Source: Zoroaster sp. YZ-2022 (taxonomy: Eukaryota; Echinodermata; Asteroidea; Forcipulatida; Zoroasteridae). From it: a DNA stretch of 64,000 nucleotides. Location: contig CM055831.1 in NCBI GenBank assembly GCA_029582265.1, positions 29,326,189 through 29,390,188 on the forward strand. Reading direction: 5' to 3'. Below, piece after piece: positions 36,848-54,817 of the stretch (position 1 is its first letter; every line of letters starts with the position of its first letter). The position numbers and the translations under genes were made by a program. Below the pieces are notes generated by a model. The model made no database searches, had not been told where the DNA came from, and saw only the letters and a list, made by a program, of their open reading frames with translations.

Positions 36848-37008
36848 CCTCCACACTCTGATTGTACCGTCCTGACAAGCTAGCCAGATACTTGCAATGC
36901 ATAGAGAACTGACAGAGCTTGACCGGTGCTGTGCGTGGGTCAACGTCATGATCTCTGGAGACTCTGCCCCATGACACTGTTCCTTTGATAAGTCCAGCCA
37001 TGTGAACA
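36848..37008 (-). CDS. probable upstream coding exon of the SAM-domain gene
   Basis: An acceptor (TTTCCTTAG) precedes TGTTCAC and an ATG at 37001. The frame then stays open through MAGLIKGTVSWGRVSRDHDV, DPRTAPVKLCQFSMHCKYLA and SLSGRYNQSVEG to the strong donor GAGG|GTAAGT (phase 1). Base composition and splice sites look like a real exon. Position and orientation suit the SAMD10/12-like gene, and the DVD...C stretch is loosely like the SAMD10 N-terminus. Phase 1 does not fit the best acceptor of exon 33101-33206 (which needs phase 2). Either an exon lies between, or the weaker AG at CATCAAG|CCATGG is used. Confidence 0.5.
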
Positions 37009-37131
37009 CTAAGGAAACAAATATAAGAAGAAAGGAGATTTACAGAAGGCGTTTGTTAAGTGCAAAACAGCAGAACTTTATCAAGCAGCAGACATGTTGG
37101 TTTTCTTATACAAAATTCTACTGGAATAAAA

Positions 37132-37955
37132 GGGTGCACCCCACTCAATAAACTCCTATAGTAAACAGTGCTAAACACAAAATATTCAAAAATCGTAAAA
37201 AAAATACTTAGAAGTCCCATAGTTTTTAAAACCAAAAGAAAAAATATTGATCGATATATAACCTTTTATTTTCTTCTCTATTTACTGTCTAAAGTCCAGG
37301 TTTCCAGGGAGTTATCCTCATCCCAATGAAAACCACCCTCTACAGTAGTGAAAACGTCCACACTGAAAAACAGCCATTTTGGAAAAAGGCCTTACGCTTG
37401 AACAGTAGCGGAACAAGTTACCGCCGGGCCGGGGGGCAGAGCGCACGGTCAGGCCCCCAGGCATCATTCCCTAACCACACGTGATTTCCGAGAGACCCGT
37501 CATGATTACACTTCATGTTTTCAGGGGAGCTCAAAATAAAGAAAGGGCCCGGTTGATTTGTGTAAGTTCCAGCTCGGGCCCGGTCCCCAACCACCCCCAC
37601 CCCCACCCCCCCCACCATACTGTTAAAAAAAAAATTAAAAAATATTTTTTTTTCTTTGGGGAGGGGTCCGGGCCCCCCCCCCCCCTCCGGGCCGGGGGAC
37701 GGCTGCCCCCCCCAGCCCCCCCTGACGGTCCGCCACTGCGCTTGAAATCAAATTAGGACCACTTTTTCAGGGCCTTGTGTATCCAAAATACTCACAGTGG
37801 GAAGTCAAGGATCCCAGGTTATGATATTGGGCCATTTTTACACAATCCATCAAATGTATGGGCCTCAAAAAAAAAAAAATCAGAAAAATTTGAGGACATA
37901 CTTTATGATAAACAGCTCGGCGCATGAATTCCTCACTATTTAGTGGGGTGCACCC
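37132..37955. mobile_element. MITE with GGGTGCACCC ends, copy 2, carrying an hAT insertion
   Basis: GGGTGCACCCCACT ... AGTGGGGTGCACCC flanked by TAAAA on both sides (37127-37131 and 37956-37960). It matches 4046-4520 except for the insertion at 37403-37738. Confidence 0.87.
37403..37738. mobile_element. hAT-like MITE with exact 8-bp duplication
   Basis: CAGTAGCGGAAC ... GTCCGCCACTG flanked by CGCTTGAA at 37395-37402 and 37739-37746. The related MITE at 4046-4520 lacks this block at the corresponding position. The interior is very GC-rich with C and G homopolymers. Confidence 0.92.
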
Positions 37956-38084
37956 TAAAAGGGAAGCGCATGTCCCAAGAAATAGATTGGTGCTTTTCAC
38001 AGTCATTTTACAATGGTGATTTTGAATTGGCAGTCATAGAACATGACCAATATACAGTATTGTTTTTATATTGTTTATGATTAC

Positions 38085-38512
38085 TATTATTATAATTGTC
38101 CATTATTGTTCATACAGTATTGTTTTTATATTGTTTATGAGAACTATTTTTATTATTGACCATTATTGTGCACAGTTGTTTTAATTGTTTATGATCACTA
38201 TTATTATGATTGTTCATTATTGTTACAACTGTGTATATATGTATTAATGCTCATACAGATTTTCGACTGGCCAAACTTAGAAAAACATGTACGTACATCT
38301 GCTCGTATTTGAATATTTCGTTTATTTCTAATTTTTAACTTATAATAACCTTAAGTCTTTTTGTTTTTACGCCCATCTATATTGTATTATCTATGTTTTA
38401 ATTACCTGTAACACATGTACTGAATATTACGTTAATGTAGAACGCACCGTCGATTGACGAGTGCCACTGATTTAAAAGTGTATGTTCTAATAAATATTAT
38501 TATTATTATTAT
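38085..38512. repeat. AT-rich duplicated block and possible LINE 3' end
   Basis: 38095-38230 holds two to three units of TATTGTTTTTATATTGTTTA. 38240-38512 is a block ending GTTCTAATAAATATTATTATT, the look of a retrotransposon 3' end with a (TTA)n tail. No coding part is attached. Confidence 0.4.
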
Positions 38513-38812
38513 GGGTAACAAAATAACGCTCATGACCAAATAACAGACTGGTGCTTTTCAAACAGTAATGTTTCTCAATGGTGATTTTGGATGGGCAGTC
38601 AGGGAAACAGATAAATATGGCAAATAGGGTCTACTTATTTCACCCTGTGGTAGTTAGGAAAGCGGGACAGGGGATCCAAGAGAATTTGTCTGAAACCAAA
38701 GATCTTACTCTTTTTTCCGTGTACGTTAAGATACTCCTTAGCGTACGAGGAACAGGATGATGAGTCTGGCTCGTTCAAAGCTTGCTGTCAATCAGTTCAG
38801 GGTATTTCTGAA

Positions 38813-38967
38813 TGATGGACGCCGGGCAAACGTTCGTACCCGTATGTGAAAAAGTCATTTAAAACACATAGCGGCAGAATTCCAATCGATCAAGCAATTT
38901 TGGCTGAAATTAGGCATCGTTCATAGCCAAAAAAGAGACCAGAAACCGGAAACGTTTTTGTTGGCCT
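38813..38967. mobile_element. Harbinger-like MITE, 5'-truncated copy
   Basis: Only the right part is present: CGGGCAAACGTTCGTACCC ... GACCAGAAACCGGAA...GTTGGCC|TTA, as at 15294-15640. Confidence 0.65.
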
Positions 38968-39429
38968 TATAAAAAAATATTAAAAGTTATTAAAAGTTAT
39001 TAAAAGTTATTGCCCCAGTACACTTTTGCCAAAAATGTTTTTAAAAAAACTGTTATTAAAAAGTCTGACTCGTTATTGAGAATAGTTAACGAAAATGTTT
39101 GAATGACACAAGCTATTTTCACAATTATATATTTTGAATTATTTGACCTGAATTAAAATCCATGAATTATTAATTTCCAGGCCAATTATCAAAATAATTT
39201 TCGATCAACACTTTTCTTTGGAATTTATGCTGATCAATCAAAGCAAAAAAAATTCGCATGTTGATTGATTTACATAGATTATTTAATGGATAGGCCTCAA
39301 TTCATTTCAGCCCATTCTTTTGAAGCTTTATGGGCACAATGTAGCTTCGGTAAAATGATTAAAATCATTTCAGAGAATGGACAATATTGGCAAAACTGTT
39401 TCTACACGAATCAACCTTATAAGAGTTCT

Positions 39430-39555
39430 GTGTGTGACAACACTTTATAAAGTTAAATTCAACTCAAAGAAAGTGTTGAATTAACACGGAGTCAAGTTAA
39501 GTCTAACTTTATCAATGTTAATTCAACACTTTTAAAAGTTAAATCCAACTTACTC
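39430..39555. mobile_element. fragment of the GTGTTGAATTAAC MITE
   Basis: It contains CAACACTTTATAAAGTTAAA, GTGTTGAATTAACACGGAG and GTCAAGTTAAGTCTAACTT, as in the fuller copies at 51187-51415 and 63450-63670. Both outer ends are missing. Confidence 0.7.
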
Positions 39556-39578
39556 TCTTTGAATCAAGATATACATAA

Positions 39579-39893
39579 GGGAAGGTACAACATTGGTAAT
39601 GTTGGCCAAGCTGCTTCTATGAGTATGCTTACTCTCTTTGAATCAAGATATACATTAAAGGGAAGGTACACCATTGGTAATGTTGGCAAAACTGCTTCTA
39701 TGAGTATGCTTACTCTCTGAATCAAGATATACATTAAAGGGAAGGTACAATATTGGTAATGTTGGCAAAACTGCTTCTATGAGTATGCTTACTCTCTGAA
39801 TCAAGATATACATTAAAGGGAAGGTACAGCATTGGTAATGTTGGCATAACTGTTTCTTTGGGTATGCTTACTCTCTTTGAATCAAACAAACAA
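39579..39893. repeat. 80-bp tandem array, four copies (GGGAAGGTACA repeat)
   Basis: Units start at 39579, 39660, 39739 and 39818 with GGGAAGGTACA(A)CATTGGT and contain TTGGCAAAACTGCTTCTATG and TTGAATCAAGATATACA. The same unit is arrayed in reverse at 43040-43345 and occurs singly near 2870, 10890, 56280 and 62500. Confidence 0.93.
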
Positions 39894-40264
39894 TTACAGA
39901 CATGCCTTAGTAAGCCAGTATTGGAGCACTAGTATACAATATAAATAGTACATTAATATTAACTATATAACTACTCACTTGTGTAACCATTTAATAAAAG
40001 CGATTTATAATAGCGAAGAAAATATTGTTGAGTTTCTCAATGAAATATTAAATGAGTTCCACAGCTTGGGCCCCTCATATTTGATGTTTTTTGTGCAAAG
40101 GACATACGGGTCAAAGGAAGATGGAAATGATGAGCTTGTCTTGTGGGACAGTTATGAACATCAAAATCCTGAATGAAGATTGAACTGATGACAGATGGGT
40201 ATGGTATTAGAAATAGCCTGATACATGAGGGCCCCAAGTTGGTCATGATTATAGGTTGGTGAAA

Positions 40265-40545
40265 TTCTTGATTTAATTTTACCCTACACCGACATGTGTA
40301 CAGCACTGCATACTCGATGCTTTCTGAGTCTCTGTGAAAAAACTTCACAGGCGACTCGGGCGGGATTTGAACCCACGACCTCCTGCTTACTAGTGCGTCT
40401 TAACACCTCTCGACCACGCCACTGATCTCTAAAGTATAGAGATCAGTGGACCACACCGAGCTTGCCTGGTGACGATTGGCAGGCTAGAATCCTATATAGC
40501 AGCGGGTTAAGCGATAGATATAGGTTGGTGAAATTCTTGATTAGT
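40265..40545 (-). mobile_element. tRNA-derived SINE, family B
   Basis: On the minus strand: GGTCGAGAGG A box, GGTTCAAATCC-type B box (plus strand GGGATTTGAACCCACGACC), body with CACTCAG/CTGAGTATGC-like motifs. The A-box part is disrupted by a small duplication around 40425-40445. Confidence 0.75.
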
Positions 40546-40591
40546 TTTTTCACAGACACTCGGAAAGCACTGAGTATGCAGTGCTGTACAC

Positions 40592-40963
40592 TAAGCTTGG
40601 ACGATATTGATTTTTTCATCCACGATATATCGGCAAACATATACCGCGATTATTTTTTTCATTCATGCATGATTGCTTTAGAGCCGATAACCACAGATTA
40701 CAAGCATCACAAAAATCGCAAATTTGTTTGCATAGCGTGTATGTACTTATGAAGTAGTTTGCTTTTGTTTCTCACTTCCAAAAGCTGAAAAGACTGTCAT
40801 AACTTTGTTTCACTCACAATGGCGATTTTTTTAAATTGCGATATATTTTTTTAATCGCGATTTGCCGATGTCTCGAAAACTTAAGAAGGTTCTCGATATC
40901 ATAATCGAATAAAAAAAGGTATCGCGATATTCGATATTATCGTGTTATCGCCCAAGCTTACTA
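40592..40963. mobile_element. ATATCG-rich hAT-like MITE, copy 2
   Basis: TAAGCTTGGACGATATTG ... GTGTTATCGCCCAAGCTTA. Same family as 13284-13698. Its flanks are part of a local duplication with 41515-41878. Confidence 0.82.
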
Positions 40964-41061
40964 TAATTATCATACATTTCCAAAGTCTTATGTTTACGAA
41001 GAGAGGATCAAAATGAGCATAAAGGTCTATACGAAGAACCTGTTTTTGTACAAAAGCCTAT

Positions 41062-41500
41062 TTAGTCTGCTAAAAGAACATGGCCCCAGGCAAGCGCACC
41101 ATAATTAAGATAAGATAGGACCAAGGTATTATAAAGTGAAAGTAGAACCGGTGCAAGAACAAAATGTTCGATTCTGTTGGCAACACCAATATTTCTAGCA
41201 ATAATTGTACATAAGTAATCAACATGATTTCCCCAGGTAAGTCCTGAGTCAATAATTAATCCTCGGGAATTTAAAACAATCAGTTTTGTTAATGACCATA
41301 TCGTTACAAACTGAGAGGAAAGTTCAAATGCAGAATAGTTTTGGCATAAGTTGAGAGATAATTTGTTTACTCTAAACCAGCTAGAAATTTGTCTAAGTTC
41401 CAGATTTACTTTGTCAGTGAGAGTACTCAAGTTGATATCAGAAAGAAATAAGTTATCTGCAACGGTATAGATTGTTTCCCCATACTCGGAAAGCACTGAG
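41062..41500 (-). pseudogene. non-LTR retrotransposon reverse-transcriptase fragment
   Basis: The minus-strand frame gives TVADNLFLSD, then LRQISSWFRVNKLSLNL, GLIIDSGLTWGNHVDYL and LYNTLVLSYLNYGALAWG. These are the ordered landmarks of the RT palm and thumb of LINE ORF2 proteins (A-D box, N.L.LN, G...D..L.W..H, LY...L.S.L.YG...WG). The active-site YADD is degenerate (VADN). Only the C-terminal third of an RT remains, squeezed between two copies of the same MITE. It is dead. Confidence 0.85.
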
Positions 41501-41514
41501 AGTAAGTGCTGTAC

Positions 41515-41878
41515 ACTGAGCTGGGGCGATATTGATTTTTTCATCCACGATATATCGGCAAACATATATGGCGATTATTTTTTTCATTCGTGCATGATTG
41601 CTTTAGAGCCTATAACCACAGATTACAAGCATCATAAAATCGCAAATTCGTTTGCAGAGCGTGTATGTACTTCTGAAGTAGTTCGCTTTTGTTTCTCACT
41701 TCCAAAAGCTGAAAAGACTGTCATAACTTTATTTCACTCACAATGGCGATTTTTTTTAATTGTGATATTTTTTTGAATTGCGATTTGCCGATATCTCGAT
41801 AACTTAAGAAGGTTCTCGATATCGTAATCGAATAAAAAAGGTATCACGATATTCGATATTATCGTGTTATCGCCCAGG
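41515..41878. mobile_element. ATATCG-rich hAT-like MITE, copy 3
   Basis: TGAGCTGGGGCGATATTG ... GTGTTATCGCCCAGGCTTA, followed by the same CTATAATTATCATA flank as copy 2. Confidence 0.82.
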
Positions 41879-42744
41879 CTTACTATAATTATCATAAATA
41901 TCCAAAGTCTTATGTTTACAAAGAGAGGATCAAAATGAGCATAACGGTCTATAAAGCTTATTATACGAAGAACCTGTTTTTGTACAAAAGCCTATTTTGT
42001 TAGATCCGCCACAGGTTATCCAGATTCGAGGTCGAATATTTAAATTCGACATAAATGATCACTAAACTTGTATTTGCTAATCTGAGTATTCCAAGTTTAA
42101 ACTGTTGTGATTCGACTGTCATCGCAATGTGTCTGCATGCGAACCTCCAGCTTGTCGGTATAGTCCCCGTTTACAGTGTCCTTATTGTCCAATGGTTGTT
42201 CGCTGGGCTCCTGGAAAATATAAAGTACAAACAGTGTTTTATAGCCACTATCTGTCATATTTCTATTTTCTGTGTCATTGATCACACAACGGTACCGGTA
42301 GGAGTAACTATATTTATTATTACTGGGGGGGGGGGGGTGGATGGCCATTATTGACTAAAAATTAATGTCAAAACAATTCATAAATAAATAAAAAACCATA
42401 TTCGAAAGCAATTCCCCAAAATTTCACAATTTTCTCAATAATAAAAATAATGTAAAAAATATAAATGTTTCAACTCATAAAATGTTTTCTGAAATGGGGA
42501 GGGAGGGGGTAGGATGGGGTGACGTCCATGGGGCAGTCATTAACATTTGGCTCATCCACCTTCCCCCAACATTTGACCACAAATTAACGCCACTGACTCC
42601 GAGTACACGCCACCAGTCGACGAAGAGTTCGATTCCTGGTAATGCCTTTGCTAGACTGGTCCCCTGTCTATATCATATCAAGGATATAGACAGGCTCCAG
42701 GCGTATCACTCAAAGGATTTCATTTGATACGTTTACGCGTTGTG

Positions 42745-42870
42745 CTGAAGATCTGACGACACGCTTCGAGGCTTGCGTGCTAGCTACCAACCAAGGTCAA
42801 AGTTCAGCATTGGGAAAAATAATATGGTGGCTGCACGGCCAGGATCTGGCGTAGGCCTAATTCACGCGCC
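42745..42870. repeat. TGACGTCA-type repeat, palindromic version
   Basis: GAAGATCTGACGACACGCTT at the left, and GTGGCTGCACGGCCAGGATC at the right, which is the reverse of the second half of the 12776-12855 copy. Confidence 0.6.
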
Positions 42871-43039
42871 TTTGCTACCTTCTGTAAGAAAAGCCATGGC
42901 GTCTGAACAATGCACTATGGTTCTGAGGAGCTGTCATTTAAACAAAAAAGGGAAAATATTGTAAATAGGCCTAAGTTTATCGGGAAGAGAACTCGGAATG
43001 AGAATACGAAAAATCGAAATTCAGAGCATGTTCAGAGTA

Positions 43040-43345
43040 TGTACTCATAGAAGCAGTTTTGCCAACATTAGGGGCCTACCGATGTTGTACCTTCCCTTCA
43101 ATGTATATCTTGATTCAAAGAGAGTAAGCATACTCATAGGAGCAGTTTTGCCAACATTACCAATGCTGTACCTTCCCTTCAATGTATATCTTGATTCAAA
43201 GAGAGTAAGCATACTCATAGGAGCAGTTTTGCCAACATTACCGATGTTGTACCTTCCCTTCAATGTATATCTTGATTCAAAGAGAGTAAGCATACTCATA
43301 GAAGCAGTTTTGCCAACATTACCGATGTTGTACCTTCCCTTTAAA
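43040..43345. repeat. 78-bp tandem array, four copies, inverted GGGAAGGTACA repeat
   Basis: Units of GTACCTTCCCTTCAATGTAT plus TTGATTCAAAGAGAGTAAGC. The period is exactly 26 codons, so open frames run through the array on both strands and imitate a repeat protein. Confidence 0.95.
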
Positions 43346-43380
43346 GAAAAATTTTGACTTAAACTGAGAAATGGTTATTT

Positions 43381-51924
<8,544 letters not shown>

Positions 51925-52105
51925 CTGGAATCAAAGGAATTGTCATACATAGATGATTTCAGATGATGACTGTTATCCTAGACCATTTTCACACAGTACT
52001 CAACTATCTTTCTAAGCCTAAGGGAAGGGGCGTGTCCAGCGTTTCGAAAAAAGGAGGGAACACGGCAAACAGGGGGACACACTTCCCCCCAAAACTGGGA
52101 TAGGG

Positions 52106-52607
52106 CTGTGCGTTTTCTGATATTTTTGGAACCGGGTATCCGAAATCAAGAAACTTCGGATACCCGGATACCTGTTTTAATTTTCAGTTTCAACAACACC
52201 TTTTTTATTAATAGCGCAACAATTAATGTGGACGTTCCCTATAATAATATCCCCTCTATTAACAGCTCATGGCACATACTCCCAGTACAGACATAAAGCA
52301 TGCACTAATCCAATAACTGCAAACAATAGGCAAACATTGTATCACACTGAATCAGTTGGAAGAAAGTGTGTGGAAACTGTCCATAAAATACTACAAAGGC
52401 GTTGTCTCGTGTAATTTCTAGAATCTCTTCTTGATGAAATAAAATTGTAAAAGTGTTAACATTACATTATTCGAGAGTAACAGATTTCTGTTGGCACCGC
52501 TCAAATGTTAAGTCCGAATTTTAAAAAGTCGTTTACGGGTAATTGGAACCGAAAAATGGAACCGGGTAATGACAGTTTCGGTCGGCTATCCCGGATACCC
52601 GGCACAG
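52106..52607. mobile_element. palindromic MITE, GGTACCCGG type, copy 3
   Basis: CTGTGCGTTTTCTGATATTT ... GGATACCCGGCACAG, with an interior CGTTTACGGGTAATTGGAAC as at 2353-2752. Confidence 0.75.
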
Positions 52608-52864
52608 ACGGGGACACGCAAAAACAAAGTATTGAAAATTTACATGCATGGTTATAAAAAAAGTGGAACTTTCCCACCCCACCCCACCCCACCCACCCAT
52701 CCCATCCCCAAGTTTTTCAGGGGTACCAAATATCTCTTCAAAATCAAAGATTTAATGATTTCAGCCAAGTGTACAGCTTGGTTGACCTTGGGGTTGTTTG
52801 TAAACAATCATGTGACATCATTTATACCAATGCCCTTGGATGCTTACGCACCTGTCAATTGTTT

Positions 52865-53075
52865 CACCACCCCTCCCTCCCTCCTCCCTCCCTCCCTCCT
52901 CCTCCCCCCTCCACCCTCCCTCCTCCTCTCCCCTCCTCCCTCCCTCCTCCTCCCTCCCTCCCTCCCTCCCTCCCCCTCCCTCCCTCCCTCCCCTCTCCCT
53001 CCCTCCCTCTCTCCCTCCCTCCCTCCCTCCCTCCCTCCCTGCCTGCCTCCCTCCTTCCCTCCCTCCCTCCTCGAG
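52865..53075. repeat. CCTCCCT-rich polypyrimidine tract
   Basis: About 210 bp with virtually only C and T on the plus strand, in CCTCCCT units. The Pro/Ser-rich frames are artefacts. Confidence 0.95.
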
Positions 53076-53329
53076 ATGTCTTAACCCCCTATTTTATATA
53101 TTGCCATTTTTCGCTAAGCATTATAAAACAGAGTACCAAGAAAATCTGCTTAGTAAATATTCTGGTAAGCAAATTTATCTACTTAGCAGCTCTATGCAGG
53201 GGCTAATTTCACAGAGCTGCGTAGCAGGGAATTTTGCTAAGCAATATAAAACAGACTACCAGCCAAAATGCATACATTTTGTATGAAAGTTTGGCTGGTA
53301 ATCAAAGAAATCTGCAAAGAATTGCTTTT

Positions 53330-53468
53330 CAGTGGGGGGCCAGGTGGTATGTTTTTTTTTTCTTTTTCGTTTCTTTTTTTGCGGGGCAGGATATTTCGTG
53401 GGGGAACCTGGGGCGCACTGAAATTTGTGGGGGGTCATATCCCCCAAGCCCCCGTGGCTACGCCACTG
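53330..53468. mobile_element. hAT-like MITE, decayed
   Basis: It starts CAGTGGGGGGCCAGG and ends GTGGCTACGCCACTG, resembling 63285-63441. The flanking 8 bp do not match. It interrupts another MITE (53195-53330) related to 55732-56020. Confidence 0.6.
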
Positions 53469-54172
53469 CCCTCACCCTAGGCCCAATTTCATAGAGCCAC
53501 TAAGCAATTATTTTTTTGCTTATTGTACGTTTTTCATTTCATTTCATAGCGCTGCTCAAGCATAGAGAAAGGCACGCTAACTTGCCAGCCATTATTGAGT
53601 AACCCAACAATACAAATCCATGCTGAACGCGCACGCGACTCTGTAAATTTTCTTGCTAACTTGTAAAAAATACGCTTATGCTTAAGACATTTTTCTGCTC
53701 TAGTTAGCAAAAAAAATTGCCTACCAGTAAGCAGCATTATGAACCTGGGCCCAGGTTTCATATCCCCCCACCCTCTGCAGCAAGAAGAATACAAATCGTA
53801 TAAATTCTAGTGACATTTGTAATAATTGTATTATCCTGTAATTGTATGTGATACAAGCATAAAATTAAACAAATTAATTCTGACCAAACAAACAAAAATA
53901 CACATTTTCTTAATTTTGTTTAATTCAAAAATCACTTTTTTTTTTCAATATGCAGTCACAAAAACTTGTGACCATGAGAGATATAGTTCTTTGACAAAGG
54001 GACATCCTGACCTTTCGAAAAAAAAGGTCTTCTGCATATTGGATCAATTGAATATTAACCATTGCAAACACAATGATCTAAGACATATAGTCCCCTAATA
54101 CCTTTGGTAATCCAAACACCGGATCATCAATTTGCAAATTTGTGAATTGAAACTAGGGAAGTATATTATTAA

Positions 54173-54418
54173 CCCTAACTACCCCAAATCCTGGGGTACT
54201 TTTTGGGGGAAATTCAGCACTGTTGGAAACTGGTACTTTCACCTCTTCAAATGGGCAAAATTACTACCTGGCAAGAAGTACAGGCCATAAGTGCTGAATA
54301 TGAAAGATCAACGAAAATACATGGTGCATTTTGAAGATAAGGGCATGTTTCCAAAAGTGCACTGATGGATTTTGGAGGATTCTGGAAGGTTCCTAGCCAG
54401 AATACCTAGGGGTTAGGG
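54173..54418. mobile_element. TTAA MITE family 3, copy 2
   Basis: TTAA|CCCTAACTACCCC ... GGGGTTAGGG|TTAA, 246 bp, matching 14337-14597. Its right TTAA (54419-54422) is also the left TTAA of the next element. Confidence 0.87.
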
Positions 54419-54422
54419 TTAA

Positions 54423-54614
54423 TGGGACAAAATCGTCATAATGCACATGTACAGGGCATGGAATCAGAGTGCTAGTTTTAGATTAACTCAGTGACTGAAA
54501 ATAATACCCCACATAATAAGGGCATATTACCGTTGCTGCTGCATAAATGAGCCAGTAATTTTCAGTCACTGTGCCCTGTTGAAAGTCTGCTCCGATCGTG
54601 ACAATATTGTCCCT
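54423..54614. mobile_element. TTAA MITE family 2, sharing a TTAA with its neighbour
   Basis: TTAA (54419-54422)|TGGGACAAAATCGTC ... ACAATATTGTCCCT|TTAA (54615-54618), opposite in orientation to 15943-16154. Confidence 0.85.
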
Positions 54615-54817
54615 TTAAGCAAAACTGGCAAAAGAAATGATTCTGGTCCTTGCTCTATGATGCACTTGCTGTTATGTTTCCAACATTGATAACTGCTATC
54701 TGATGTAATACATCAAGACATTGTTTGCAGTAATCTCAAATGGTTGACACAATTTGTAAAATGATCTGCAACACTGACATTGTTTTGAGAAAAGCCGATG
54801 TCAAAGTTTCACTTTTA

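Larger units (their letters stand above)
51925..54817. other. interval upstream of the last visible SLC5 exon, no N-terminal exons
   Basis: The interval upstream of SLC5 exon 51857-51924 holds MITEs, a CT tract and simple sequence only. No minus-strand SLC5 TM1-TM4 coding is visible. Confidence 0.6.

Noticed and set aside
43045..43357. Open frames with a repeated 26-residue peptide on both strands
   Set aside because: A 78-bp tandem repeat is a multiple of three, so frames stay open by chance; the same repeat elsewhere has periods of 79-81 bp.
52569..53286. Pro/Ser-rich frames of about 150-170 aa
   Set aside because: Artefacts of the CCTCCCT tract, open in three frames at once.
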